From contig NZ_NEVT01000008.1 of assembly GCF_002261345.1 (NCBI RefSeq), forward strand, positions 372,001-436,000: DNA of 64,000 nt, in the 5' to 3' direction. Shown piece by piece: positions 51,636-59,638 of the stretch. The position numbers and the translations under genes are program-made. Each line of letters starts with the position of its first letter. Within the stretch, counting starts at the first letter, position 1. The stretch is from Bordetella genomosp. 2. Lineage in GTDB: Bacteria; Pseudomonadota; Gammaproteobacteria; Burkholderiales; Burkholderiaceae_B. Below the pieces are notes generated by a model, which worked only from the letters and a program-made list of their open reading frames with translations, had not been told where the DNA came from and did not search any database.

Positions 51636-53258
51636 CTAACCCCCCTCGCCCGCAGCATCCTCCAGAATCAAATCCGCCCCCTTCTCCGCCACCATCATCA
51701 CTGCCCCCTGCGTATTCCCCGACACCATCCGCGGCATGACCGAAGCATCCACCACCCGCAAGCCCGGCACCCCGCGCACCCGCAACCGCGAGTCAGTCAC
51801 GGCGGCCTCGTCGCTGCCCATCCGGCACGTGCCGATCGGGTGGTAGATCGTCTGCCCATTGCGGCGCGCGAAATCCAGCCATTCCTCATCGCTATCCACC
51901 CCGGCCCCCGGGCTGAGCTCCCGCTCCACATAGCGCTGCATCGCCGGCTGCCCGACAATGCGCCGGGCGATCTGCATCCCCCGCACCAGGCTGTCGCGGT
52001 CGACCTGCGCGCTCAGGAAATTGGGGCGGATCGCCGGCGGCGCCAGCGGATCGGCGGACTTGATATGAATGGACCCCACCGACTCGGGCCGCAACTGCGC
52101 CACGCCGATAGTCATGCCGGGGTGGCGGTCCAGTATGCGGTCCGCCGCATTCGCATAGCTGGCATGCACAAAGAAATACTGCACATCCGGTGTCGCCAAG
52201 TCCGGCCGCGTCTTGACGAAACCATGCACCAGGCCCGTGCCCAGCGTCAGGATGCCGCGCCGCGCCGCGTAATAGCGCGCCACCTGCGCCGCCAGCCGCC
52301 ACCCGCGCGACATCTCGTTGAGCGTGACCGCATTGCGCACGCGCCAATTCATGCGCGTGGCATAGTGATCGATGTAATGTTCACCCACCTGGCTGGCCGC
52401 CGCGCGCACCGGAATCCCCAGCTCCCGCAGCCGCGCCGGGTCGCCCACGCCCGACAGCTCCAGCAACTGCGGCGACTGCACCGCCCCCAGGCACACCAGC
52501 GTCTCGCGCGCCGCCCGCACCTCCACCTCGCGGCCATCGCGCCGATAGACCACGCCCGCGCAGCGCCGGCCCTCGAACAACAGGCGCAGCACATGGGCGC
52601 CGCTCTGCACCGTCAGGTTGGGGCGCCGCAGCGCCGGCTTCAGGTAGCCGTCCACCACGCTCCAGCGCCGGCCGCGCCGCTGCAGCACCTGGTAATGGCC
52701 GAAACCTTCCTGGTCCGGGCCGTTGTAATCGGGGTTGAGCGGCTGACCGTCTTGCACCGCCGCCCGCAGAAAAGCATCGGAAACCGGGTAGCGCTCGCGC
52801 ACCTGCTCCAGCACCATCGGCCCCGCCTTGCCGCGCCGCGCATCGCCCTGGGCATAGTTCTCGACCTTGCGGAAATACGGCTCGACCTCCGCCCATCCCC
52901 AGCCCTGCGCGCCATCGGCCGCCCAGGCATCGTAGTCCCGCGGCTGGCCGCGCACGTAGATCATGCCGTTGATCAGCGTGGAGCCGCCCAGCCCCTTGCC
53001 GCGCGGCACGGCGATCACGCGACCCTGCACGTTGTCCTCCGGCTCGGTCTGGAAGCGCCAGTTGAAATGCGGGTCCACCAGCAGCTTGCTGAAACCCGCC
53101 GGAATGGGAATCCACAGGCTGTCGCCCGCGCCGCCGGCCTCCAGCAACAGCACCCGGTAGCGGCCGCTGGCGCTCAGGCGGTTGGCCAGGATGCAGCCGG
53201 CCGTGCCGCCGCCGGCAATGACGAAATCGTATTCGCCCCTATGGTCCATCGACATCAT
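51636..53258 (-). CDS. GMC family FAD-dependent oxidoreductase (choline/alcohol dehydrogenase-like)
   Basis: A 540-residue flavoprotein. The N-terminal FAD motif is DFVIAGGGTAGCILANRLS, GMC signature 1 is PRGKGLGGSTLINGMIYVRG, and signature 2 is GAVQSPQLLELSGVGDPARL. The C-terminal active-site region includes YHPIGTCRMG and MVSGNTQGAVMMVAEKGADL. It oxidises an alcohol, passing electrons to quinone or oxygen. ATGs at 53258, 53255 and 53249 compete; a GGAAGGG lies just before them. It is last gene of the split-transketolase operon, 10 bases after the shikimate-dehydrogenase-like gene. Confidence 0.92.
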   Translation of the reverse strand: MMSMDHRGEYDFVIAGGGTAGCILANRLSASGRYRVLLLEAGGAGDSLWIPIPAGFSKLLVDPHFNWRFQTEPEDNVQGRVIAVPRGKGLGGSTLINGMIYVRGQPRDYDAWAADGAQGWGWAEVEPYFRKVENYAQGDARRGKAGPMVLEQVRERYPVSDAFLRAAVQDGQPLNPDYNGPDQEGFGHYQVLQRRGRRWSVVDGYLKPALRRPNLTVQSGAHVLRLLFEGRRCAGVVYRRDGREVEVRAARETLVCLGAVQSPQLLELSGVGDPARLRELGIPVRAAASQVGEHYIDHYATRMNWRVRNAVTLNEMSRGWRLAAQVARYYAARRGILTLGTGLVHGFVKTRPDLATPDVQYFFVHASYANAADRILDRHPGMTIGVAQLRPESVGSIHIKSADPLAPPAIRPNFLSAQVDRDSLVRGMQIARRIVGQPAMQRYVERELSPGAGVDSDEEWLDFARRNGQTIYHPIGTCRMGSDEAAVTDSRLRVRGVPGLRVVDASVMPRMVSGNTQGAVMMVAEKGADLILEDAAGEGG

Positions 53259-53268
53259 GCCCTTCCGT

Positions 53269-54084
53269 TCAGGCGCCCGGCACGCCCAGGGCACGCGCCA
53301 TCAGCGGAATCTGGCAGGCCAGCATGGGCGCGCCGTAATGCACCGGGCAGCCGCGCGCCTGCGCCGCCAGCAGCAAGGGCGTGTCCTTGGGCTGCATGAT
53401 GACTTCGCACACCAGCTGCGCCGGCTGCAGGCGTTCGGCATCGAGCGGCAGCGGATGCTCGGGCGCCATGCCCAGCGAAGTCGCGTTGACCACCAGGTCG
53501 TGCCCGGACGGGTCCGGCGTGCCGATATCGATGCGGGCCTGCGGATACACCGACAAAATACGCTGGCGCAGGTCCTCGGCCTTGGAGCGGGTGCGGTTGG
53601 CCAGTGTCAGGCGCGCCGCGCCGGCCGCCACCAGGGCGAAGGCAATGGCATTGGCCGCGCCGCCGGCCCCGGCCATGTAGGCGGACTTGCCGCGCACCTC
53701 GCGGCCGGCCTCCAGCAGCCCGCGCACGAATCCTTCGCCGTCCAGCATGTGCGCGGTCAGGCGTCCGTCGGGACCGCGCGACAGCACATTGGCCGCGCCG
53801 ATCTGCCGCGTGACTTCCGAAGCCTCGTCGCACAGCGCCAGCACCTCGGCCTTGTGCGGCATGGTGACGATCACCCCGCCCAGGTTTTCCATCTGGCGCA
53901 AGCCCGCCACGACGGCCGCCAGGCCCTCGGGCTTGACGTGGATGGGCACGCAGACGCCGTCGTGGCCGATCTGCGCGAAATAGGCATTCAGACGCTGCGG
54001 CGTCTTCACGTGATAGATGGGATCCGCCAGGATCCCGTACAGCCGGGTGTTGCCGGTAATCGTCTTCGGTTCGGTATCGCTCAT
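53269..54084 (-). CDS. Shikimate/quinate dehydrogenase-like protein (AroE family)
   Basis: A 271-residue NAD(P)-dependent dehydrogenase fold. The N-terminal substrate domain has GILADPIYHVKTPQRLNAYF. The catalytic Lys lies in VTMPHKAEV and Asp in MLDGEGF. The nucleotide-binding loop is YMAGAGGAANAIAFAL. Canonical AroE has the serine pair SxSP for shikimate carboxylate; here it reads VKTP. The substrate therefore differs, or the binding mode does. It is embedded in a catabolic operon, not with aromatic biosynthesis genes. It is 22 bases downstream of the transketolase C-subunit gene. Confidence 0.88.
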   Translation of the reverse strand: MSDTEPKTITGNTRLYGILADPIYHVKTPQRLNAYFAQIGHDGVCVPIHVKPEGLAAVVAGLRQMENLGGVIVTMPHKAEVLALCDEASEVTRQIGAANVLSRGPDGRLTAHMLDGEGFVRGLLEAGREVRGKSAYMAGAGGAANAIAFALVAAGAARLTLANRTRSKAEDLRQRILSVYPQARIDIGTPDPSGHDLVVNATSLGMAPEHPLPLDAERLQPAQLVCEVIMQPKDTPLLLAAQARGCPVHYGAPMLACQIPLMARALGVPGA

Positions 54085-54106
54085 CGGTGGACTCCATGGT
54101 TTCGGT

Positions 54107-55087
54107 TCATGCGGCCAGCAGCTCCAGCGCCACCTGCTCGACGCCGGGGCCGTCCAGCTTGTAGTGCGCGTACAGCGTGGTGGGCGGGGCGATCAGGCTG
54201 TATTCATCGTAGATGCCGTGGCGGCGCAGGCGCGCGCCGGCGCCGGATTCGGCCAGCACCTCGGCCACGGCCGAGCCCAGCCCGCCCAGCACATTGTGCT
54301 CTTCCACCGTCATCAGCAGGGGCGCCCGGCGGGCCGCGTCGAGCACCGCCTCGCGGTCGAGCGGCTTGATGGTGGGCATGTCGATCACCCCCACCGAATA
54401 GCCGCGCGCCCGCAGCCGCTCGGCGGCCTCCAACGCGGCGCTGACCGTGATGCCGCAGGCGACCAGGTTCAGGTCGCTGCCCTGCGAATGCCGCACCGCG
54501 CGGCCGAACGTGAACGGGCAACCGTCGGCATAGACCTGCGGGTCGCGCCCGCGGCCGATGCGGAAGTAGATGGGCTCGGGCCAGTCCACCGACGCCTTGA
54601 CCGCCGCCGCGAGCTGCGCGCCGTCGGCCGGCGACACGACGGTCAGCCCGGCGATGGCGCGCATGGCGGAAATGTCCTCGGTGGCATGGTGTGAGGTGCC
54701 GTAGAACCCCAGGCTGATGCCGGTATGGTGGCCGACCAGGCGCACCGGCAGGCGCGCGTAGGCCACGTCCATGCGGATCTGCTCGCAGCACAGCAGGCCC
54801 AGGAACGACGCGAAGGTGGCGACGAACGGCATCATGCCCGTGGTGGCCAGGCCCGCGGCGGCGGACACCATGTTCTGTTCGGCGATGCCGAACTGCACAT
54901 AGCGGTCCGGGTAGGCCTCGGCATAGCGGTTCAGGCCGTTGGAATACTGCAGGTCGGCCGCGCCGGCCACCACCGGATGGCCGGCGCGGGTCAGGTCGAT
55001 CAGGGCGTCGGCCAGGTAGGACAGGCCCGGCGTTACCGCGTTCAGCGCGCGATACTGCCAGGAATCGGGGGAAAGCATTTGTGCCAT
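54107..55087 (-). CDS. Transketolase-like C-terminal subunit
   Basis: A 326-residue protein with the pyrimidine-binding and C-terminal domains of transketolase. It has GAADLQYSNGLNRYAEAYPDRYVQFGIAEQNMVSAAAGL (quoted in part: FGIAEQNMVSAAAGL, with the catalytic Glu), GHHTGISLGFYGTSHHATED and MTVEEHNVLGGLGSAVAEVL. It needs the N-terminal subunit encoded just upstream (11 bases) to bind thiamine diphosphate. Split transketolases of this type act on unusual ketoses or in 1-deoxyketose and nucleoside-like pathways. Confidence 0.92.
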   Translation of the reverse strand: MAQMLSPDSWQYRALNAVTPGLSYLADALIDLTRAGHPVVAGAADLQYSNGLNRYAEAYPDRYVQFGIAEQNMVSAAAGLATTGMMPFVATFASFLGLLCCEQIRMDVAYARLPVRLVGHHTGISLGFYGTSHHATEDISAMRAIAGLTVVSPADGAQLAAAVKASVDWPEPIYFRIGRGRDPQVYADGCPFTFGRAVRHSQGSDLNLVACGITVSAALEAAERLRARGYSVGVIDMPTIKPLDREAVLDAARRAPLLMTVEEHNVLGGLGSAVAEVLAESGAGARLRRHGIYDEYSLIAPPTTLYAHYKLDGPGVEQVALELLAA

Positions 55088-55098
55088 GTCGTGCAGCC

Positions 55099-55953
55099 TC
55101 AGATGTCGCGTGACTGGATTTCGGCGATCGCGGCCTGCGCATCGGCCGGCGCCAGGTAGCCCAGGTGCCAGCCCGGCTCGGTTTCCATGAACGACACGCC
55201 CTTGCCCTTGACGGTGCGGGCGATGACGCAGGCCGGGCGGGTGCGCGCGGTATCGGCTTTCAGCCGGGACAGCAGCCCGGCCAGCGCGCGCAGGTCGTGG
55301 CCGTCGACTTCGTGCGTCTCCCAGCCGAACGCCGTCCATTTGTCCTTGAGCGGCTCCACGCCGATGACCTCGTCGACCTTGCCGTCGAGCTGGTAGCCGT
55401 TGCGGTCCACGATGGCGATCAGCCGGCCCAGCCGGTGGTGGGCGGCGAACTGGGCGGCCTCCCAGACCTGCCCTTCCTGCATTTCGCCGTCGCCCAGCAT
55501 GACGAACACGCTGAACGGCAGGCCCTGCATGCGCCCGCCCAGCGCCATGCCGGCACCATTGGACAGGGCGTGGCCGATCGAGCCGGAGCTGAAGTCGACG
55601 CCGGGCACCTTGCTCATGTCGGGGTGGTCGCCCAGCGGGCTGCCGAGACGGGTATAGCGGTCCAGCAGTTCCGCCGGGAAGAAACCCAGGTCGGCCAGCA
55701 CCGGGAACAGCCCCACCGCCGCATGCCCCTTGCCCATCAGGAACCGGTCGCGCCCTTCCCAGCGCGGCTCGCCGCGCCGCAGGCTCATGACGTGGTAGTA
55801 CAACGCGGCGAAGATCTCCGCGCAGGAAAACACCGAGCTGTAGTGGCCGACCTTGGCGATCTCGATCAGCCGGATGGTCTCGAGCCGGATGAAGCGGGCT
55901 TTTTGGCGCAGCAGGCTCAACTGCGCGTCGGTGGGGGCGTGCGGCGCTTGCAT
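55099..55953 (-). CDS. Transketolase-like N-terminal (thiamine-diphosphate-binding) subunit
   Basis: A 284-residue protein. It has the diphosphate/Mg motif GDGEMQEGQVWEA followed by VDRNGYQ, plus GHAAVGLFPVLADLGFFP and GSIGHALSNGAGMALGG. All belong to the first transketolase domain. It is first in a four-gene minus-strand operon behind an AT-rich promoter with an FCD-GntR-like operator. With the C-terminal subunit it would transfer two-carbon ketol units. Confidence 0.93.
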   Translation of the reverse strand: MQAPHAPTDAQLSLLRQKARFIRLETIRLIEIAKVGHYSSVFSCAEIFAALYYHVMSLRRGEPRWEGRDRFLMGKGHAAVGLFPVLADLGFFPAELLDRYTRLGSPLGDHPDMSKVPGVDFSSGSIGHALSNGAGMALGGRMQGLPFSVFVMLGDGEMQEGQVWEAAQFAAHHRLGRLIAIVDRNGYQLDGKVDEVIGVEPLKDKWTAFGWETHEVDGHDLRALAGLLSRLKADTARTRPACVIARTVKGKGVSFMETEPGWHLGYLAPADAQAAIAEIQSRDI

Positions 55954-55980
55954 CGCGTCTCCTCGCTGCCGTGTTATTTA

Positions 55981-55993
55981 ATATATGATATAT
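55981..55993. promoter_or_regulatory. Operator-like 13-mer, copy 1 (split-transketolase promoter)
   Basis: ATATATGATATAT, in an AT-rich island between the transketolase operon and the divergent GntR gene. Its exact reverse complement occurs at 58293-58305 before the ABC transporter operon. AT-rich TGAT-centred near-palindromes fit FCD-GntR sites. Confidence 0.6.
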
Positions 55994-56067
55994 AATATAG
56001 CCCATGCGCTCAGAAATGGCTATGGCGAGCTAGAATTCATGCGTCCTGTTCCCCGCCGTCCACCGTC

Positions 56068-56799
56068 ATGTCCAGCCTGAAACCGGTAAAAAAAGAAAAC
56101 CTCTCCGTCAGGGTCTACAACGAGATTCGCAATGCCCTGATCAACGGGCAATACGAGCCGGGCGAACGCCTGATCATCGGCGAACTGGCGCGCCAGATGG
56201 GCGTGTCCATTACGCCGGTGCGCGAAGCCATCTTCCGCCTCATCAGCGAGCAAGGACTCGAAATGCAGGCCGCCACCGCGGTGTACGTGCCCTACGTCAA
56301 TTCCGAGAAGTTGCGCGAAATCCAGCAGATCCGCTTCCACCTGGAAGGCATGGGCGCGGCCGAGGCCGCGCGCAACATCACGCCGAAACAGCTCGACAAC
56401 CTGGTCGCGCTGCAGAAGGAATTCCTGTCCTACACGGCCACCGACCCCAAGCGGGCCAGCTACCTGAACCGCAAGTTCCACTTCTCTATCCTCGAAGCCA
56501 GCAACAAGCCCATCCTGCGCAACACGGTGGAATCGTTCTGGGTCATCACCGGCCCGATCCTGAAGGTGTTCCACATCAAGACCGCCGGGCTGGACTACTC
56601 CACCGACGAGCACCGCCACGAGGCGGTGCTGGCCGCGCTCAAGGCGCGCGACCCGGAAGCCGCCGCCAAGGCCATCCAGGCCGACCTGGTCTGGGGCGGC
56701 GAAATCATGATCGACTGGCTGGTCCAGCGCGAACAAGAGCAAGCCGAACAGGAACGCGAGCAGGGGCGGCGCCAGGCCGCGGGCCGGGCGCGCCGATAA
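56068..56799 (+). CDS. GntR family regulator, FCD subfamily
   Basis: A 243-residue regulator. The winged helix has VRVYNEIRNALINGQYEPGE and IGELARQMGVSITPVREAIF, followed by an FCD domain from about residue 85 (LREIQQIRFHLEGMGAAEAAR; NRKFHFSILEASNKPIL). The C-terminus is a charged coiled tail (QREQEQAEQEREQ). It is divergent from the split-transketolase operon and followed by the GldA-like gene after 10 bases. The shared 13-base motif at 55981 and 58293 suggests it controls both flanking operons. Confidence 0.93.
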   Translation: MSSLKPVKKENLSVRVYNEIRNALINGQYEPGERLIIGELARQMGVSITPVREAIFRLISEQGLEMQAATAVYVPYVNSEKLREIQQIRFHLEGMGAAEAARNITPKQLDNLVALQKEFLSYTATDPKRASYLNRKFHFSILEASNKPILRNTVESFWVITGPILKVFHIKTAGLDYSTDEHRHEAVLAALKARDPEAAAKAIQADLVWGGEIMIDWLVQREQEQAEQEREQGRRQAAGRARR

Positions 56800-56809
56800 G
56801 GAACCTTCC

Positions 56810-57877
56810 ATGCTGAAGATCTTCGGCGGCCCCAGCCGCTATATGCAGGGCGCCGGCGCGCTGGAGCGCCTGGGCGAAGTGGCCGCCTGGTTCGGCAAGC
56901 GCGCGGTGCTGGTGGCCGACAGCTACGTGCACGGCGTGCTGGGCGGACGGCTGGCCGCCCTGTGCGCCGGCCACGGCGTCGCGCTGCGCCCGCTCATCGT
57001 CGACAGCGACCTTACGCCCGACCTGGTCGAGCGGCTGCGCGCGCAAGCGGCCGCCCAGCCGTTCGAACTGGTCATCGCGGCCGGCGGCGGCAAGTCGCTG
57101 GACGCCGGCAAGGCGGTGGCGCACGCGGCCCATTGCCACCTGGTCACCGTGCCCACCGTGGCATCGAACGACGCGCCCACCAGCAAGAACTACGTGCTGT
57201 ACGACGCGCACCATCAGTTGCTGGCGGTCGAGCACATGGCCTTCAACCCGACGGCCGTCATCGTCGATACCGCGGTCATCGCCACCGCCCCGCCGCTTTT
57301 CTTCCGCGCCGGCCTGGGCGACGCGATCTCCAAGAAATTCGAGGCCGCGCAATGCCTGGGCGCCGGCGGGCGCAACATGTACGACGGCGCCTCGACCCTG
57401 ACAGCGCAGTACATCGCCGACGGCTGCCTGGCCACGCTGCTGGCCGACGGCGAGGCCGCCCTGGCGGCGGCCGGCACCGGCCAGCCCACGCCCGCCTTCG
57501 AGCGCGCGGTCGAGGCCATGATCCTGATGAGCGGCCTGGGCTTCGAAAGCGGCGGGCTGTCCATCGCCCATGCGCTGACCCGCGGCCTGCCCCGCATCGC
57601 CGGCGTCGCCACCGCCCTGCACGGCCTGCAGGTGGCGGTGGGCCTGCTGGTGCAGCTGGATCTCGAACAGCGCGACGACGACATGCTGGCCCGCTTGCGG
57701 CGCTGGTACGGCAAGGTCGGCCTGCCGGCCAGCCTGCGCGACCTGGGCGCCACCACGCCGGACCGCCAGGCCATCGACGAAGCCGCCGCCCTCACCCTGA
57801 AGGCGCGCCATGCCGCCCATTTCGCGCGCACGCTGACACAGCGGGAACTGGCCGACGCCCTGCTGCGCCACTTCTGA
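56810..57877 (+). CDS. Glycerol-dehydrogenase-like iron/zinc alcohol dehydrogenase (GldA type)
   Basis: A 355-residue NAD-dependent polyol dehydrogenase. It has the NAD-binding AAGGGKSLDAGKAVAH (91-106) and metal ligands Asp171 (GLGDAISKKFEA), His254 (GLSIAHALTRG) and His271 (ATALHGLQVAVG). Members oxidise glycerol or longer polyols to ketones. This product would be a plausible ketol donor or acceptor for the transketolase encoded on the other side of the regulator. Whether it uses glycerol itself is unknown. Confidence 0.92.
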   Translation: MLKIFGGPSRYMQGAGALERLGEVAAWFGKRAVLVADSYVHGVLGGRLAALCAGHGVALRPLIVDSDLTPDLVERLRAQAAAQPFELVIAAGGGKSLDAGKAVAHAAHCHLVTVPTVASNDAPTSKNYVLYDAHHQLLAVEHMAFNPTAVIVDTAVIATAPPLFFRAGLGDAISKKFEAAQCLGAGGRNMYDGASTLTAQYIADGCLATLLADGEAALAAAGTGQPTPAFERAVEAMILMSGLGFESGGLSIAHALTRGLPRIAGVATALHGLQVAVGLLVQLDLEQRDDDMLARLRRWYGKVGLPASLRDLGATTPDRQAIDEAAALTLKARHAAHFARTLTQRELADALLRHF

Positions 57878-57900
57878 CGCACCCTCAGCCAGCCGGCGCA

Positions 57901-57970
57901 GAACAGTGCAGGTCGGCGCAGGTTGGTGCAGGTCGGTGCAGGTCGGTGCAGGGCAGTGCAGGGCAGTGCA
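57901..57970. repeat. Tandem array of seven 10-base units
   Basis: Seven consecutive decamers of the form GGTCGGTGCA, varying at one to four positions, without interruption. They lie just after the GldA-like gene stop. Their helical period would place every copy on the same DNA face. Confidence 0.75.
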
Positions 57971-57974
57971 TGCA

Positions 57975-58039
57975 GGTGTCTGACACCCCAGGCGAAACCG
58001 CCGGCATGCCAGGACCGCCTAATTGGGGTGTCAGACACC
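57975..58039. repeat. Paired GGTGTCWGACACC palindromes, locus B
   Basis: GGTGTCTGACACC (57975-57987) and GGTGTCAGACACC (58027-58039), starting 52 bases apart. They have the same inverted flanks (AGGTGTC...CCCC and GGGGTGTC...CACCT) as locus A. The sequence between the palindromes differs from that at locus A. Confidence 0.75.
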
Positions 58040-58042
58040 TAC

Positions 58043-58078
58043 CGCACCTACGGCACCTAGGGCACCTACGGCACCTTC
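58043..58078. repeat. Tandem array of four 9-base units
   Basis: Four units of GGCACCTAC (first and last slightly altered) follow the palindrome pair. On the other strand they read GTAGGTGCC and share GGTGC with the decamers to the left. The two arrays flank the pair in opposite orientation. Confidence 0.7.
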
Positions 58079-58222
58079 GGACGATTCGAGAACCGCGCTC
58101 GGGCCCACAATTTCCACCCTTCCCGGCATGCGACAGAGATATAAGATATATGACAAAGATTGGCTCGCCGACCCCAACAACGCCGCACTACCGCAAAAAA
58201 ACACTTATCTGACGCGGATTTA

Positions 58223-58241
58223 GGGAAATCCCTGATTTCCC
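58223..58241. promoter_or_regulatory. Perfect inverted repeat upstream of the ABC transporter operon
   Basis: GGGAAATC (58223-58230) and GATTTCCC (58234-58241) around CCT. It could be an operator or a short terminator for read-through from the repeats. Confidence 0.4.
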
Positions 58242-58292
58242 GGCCTGCCATGCCAACTAGAATCAGGTCGGAGTTTTTCGAACTGGGATCAC

Positions 58293-58305
58293 ATATATCA
58301 TATAT
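58293..58305. promoter_or_regulatory. Operator-like 13-mer, copy 2 (ABC transporter promoter)
   Basis: ATATATCATATAT is the exact reverse complement of the 13-mer at 55981-55993. It lies 63 bases before the binding-protein start. Confidence 0.6.
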
Positions 58306-58368
58306 TCTTTAACAGGCCGGCTGCGGGCTTGATCGGCCCCCATCCATACCAACAACAGGAGACAGGCA

Positions 58369-59568
58369 ATGTTCAAAATCCGGAAGTTCGCCCTGGCGCT
58401 GGGCATCTGCGGCGCGCTCGCCAGCGGCAGCGCGGCGGCCGACATGAAAATCGGCGCGCTGTTCCCCTTCAGCGGCGCGCTGGCGCTGCTGGGCCAGGAA
58501 AGCTATCGCGGGCTGGAATTGGCGGTCAACGAGATCAACGCCGCGGGCGGCATCAACGGCGAGAAGATCGAAATCCTCAAGGCCGACGCGGTCGATCCCA
58601 CCCAGGCGGTGTCGGAAACCAAGCGCCTGATCTCCTCCGAGGTCGTCGCGGTGTTCGGCAGCTACGCGTCCGGCATCTCGTACGCGGCGTCGCCGGTGGC
58701 CGAGCTGGCCGGGGTGCCCTACTTCGAGCTGGGCGCCACTGCCCACAAGATCACCACGCGCGGCTACAAGTACCTGTTCCGCAGCAATCCCAACACCGCG
58801 CTGTACGGGGTGGCGGTGGTCGACGCGCTGCACGAGATCATCGGCCCCGGCATGGGCCTGGACCCGAAGCAGATCAAGATCGGCATCATCCACGAAGACG
58901 GCCCCTACGGCACCGACGTGGCCGCCACCGAGAAACAGCGCGCGCAGGAACTGGGCTACACCGTGGCCGAAGTGCTGCCGTATTCGGCCAAGACGGTCGA
59001 CCTGTCCTCGCTGATCCTGCGCCTGAAGGGCGCGGGCGTCGACGTGGTGCTGCAGACGGCCTACCAGAACGACGCCATCCTGTATTTCCGCCAGGCGCGC
59101 GCCGCCAACTTCAAGCCCAAGGTGGTGATCGGCGCCGGCGGCGGCTATTCGCTGGCGGACACCGCCAAGGCGGTGGGCGCCGACATGAACGGCGTGTTCG
59201 ACCTGGACTTCCCCCAGGCGTCCATCAACCCGGCCGGCGCGCCGGGCCTGGACAAGTTCCTGGAGGCCTACAAGACCACCTACAAGAGCGACCCGCAGTC
59301 GGGCCACAGCCTGACCAACTACGTGGGCGCCAAGGCCTTCTTCGAAGCCATCGCCAACGCCAAGTCCACCGACGCCGACAAGATCCGCGAGGCCGTGCTG
59401 GCCTACAAGAAGCCGGCCGGCCAGAGCGCCAACGGCTGGGGCTTCGCCTTCGACGAGGAAGGCCAGAACACGGCCTCGACGTTCTATGTGATGCAGTGGC
59501 AGGACGGCAAGCTGGTCACCATCGCGCCGTCCAACCTCGCGCTCGGCAAGCCGATCTTCAACAAGTAG
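58369..59568 (+). CDS. Branched-chain-type ABC transporter substrate-binding protein
   Basis: A 399-residue type-1 periplasmic binding protein. The signal peptide ends at AAA near residue 24. The fold shows MKIGALFPFSGALALLGQESYRGLELAV (quoted in part: IGALFPFSGALALLG) and VFGSYASGISYAASPVAEL. It delivers ligand to the LivH/LivM-LivG/LivF components downstream. It begins behind CAGGAGA. A strong stem-loop after its stop probably sets its expression above that of the membrane parts. The ligand may be the polyol or sugar acid handled by the neighbouring enzymes. Confidence 0.93.
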   Translation: MFKIRKFALALGICGALASGSAAADMKIGALFPFSGALALLGQESYRGLELAVNEINAAGGINGEKIEILKADAVDPTQAVSETKRLISSEVVAVFGSYASGISYAASPVAELAGVPYFELGATAHKITTRGYKYLFRSNPNTALYGVAVVDALHEIIGPGMGLDPKQIKIGIIHEDGPYGTDVAATEKQRAQELGYTVAEVLPYSAKTVDLSSLILRLKGAGVDVVLQTAYQNDAILYFRQARAANFKPKVVIGAGGGYSLADTAKAVGADMNGVFDLDFPQASINPAGAPGLDKFLEAYKTTYKSDPQSGHSLTNYVGAKAFFEAIANAKSTDADKIREAVLAYKKPAGQSANGWGFAFDEEGQNTASTFYVMQWQDGKLVTIAPSNLALGKPIFNK

Positions 59569-59584
59569 GGCGTACTGCCAGCCG

Positions 59585-59618
59585 GGAAATCCGGGCCCGC
59601 GCGGGAGCCCGGATTTCC
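59585..59618 (+). terminator. 12-base perfect stem-loop between binding-protein and permease genes
   Basis: GGAAATCCGGGC (59585-59596) pairs exactly with GCCCGGATTTCC (59607-59618) over a 10-base loop, without a T run. In binding-protein operons such structures act as attenuators or mRNA 3'-end stabilisers. Confidence 0.6.
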
Positions 59619-59638
59619 GCATCTGACGAGGTTGCACA

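Larger units (their letters stand above)
57878..58368. promoter_or_regulatory. Repeat-rich intergenic region before the ABC transporter operon
   Basis: These 491 bases hold no gene. In order they contain seven 10-base units (57901-57970), a GGTGTCWGACACC pair (57975-58039) and four 9-base units (58043-58078). An AT-rich GATATATGAC-like stretch near 58140-58154 comes next. A perfect inverted repeat (58223-58241), the 13-mer operator copy (58293-58305) and the ribosome site CAGGAGA follow. Confidence 0.6.

Noticed and set aside
51344-51739. Several ORFs on both strands in the repeat region
   Set aside because: They run through the 26-base inverted repeat and are Pro-, His- or Cys-rich with no ribosome site; treated as chance.
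57901-58078. Tandem repeats considered as a CRISPR array
   Set aside because: Units are 9-10 bases, contiguous and without spacers; no cas gene is present.
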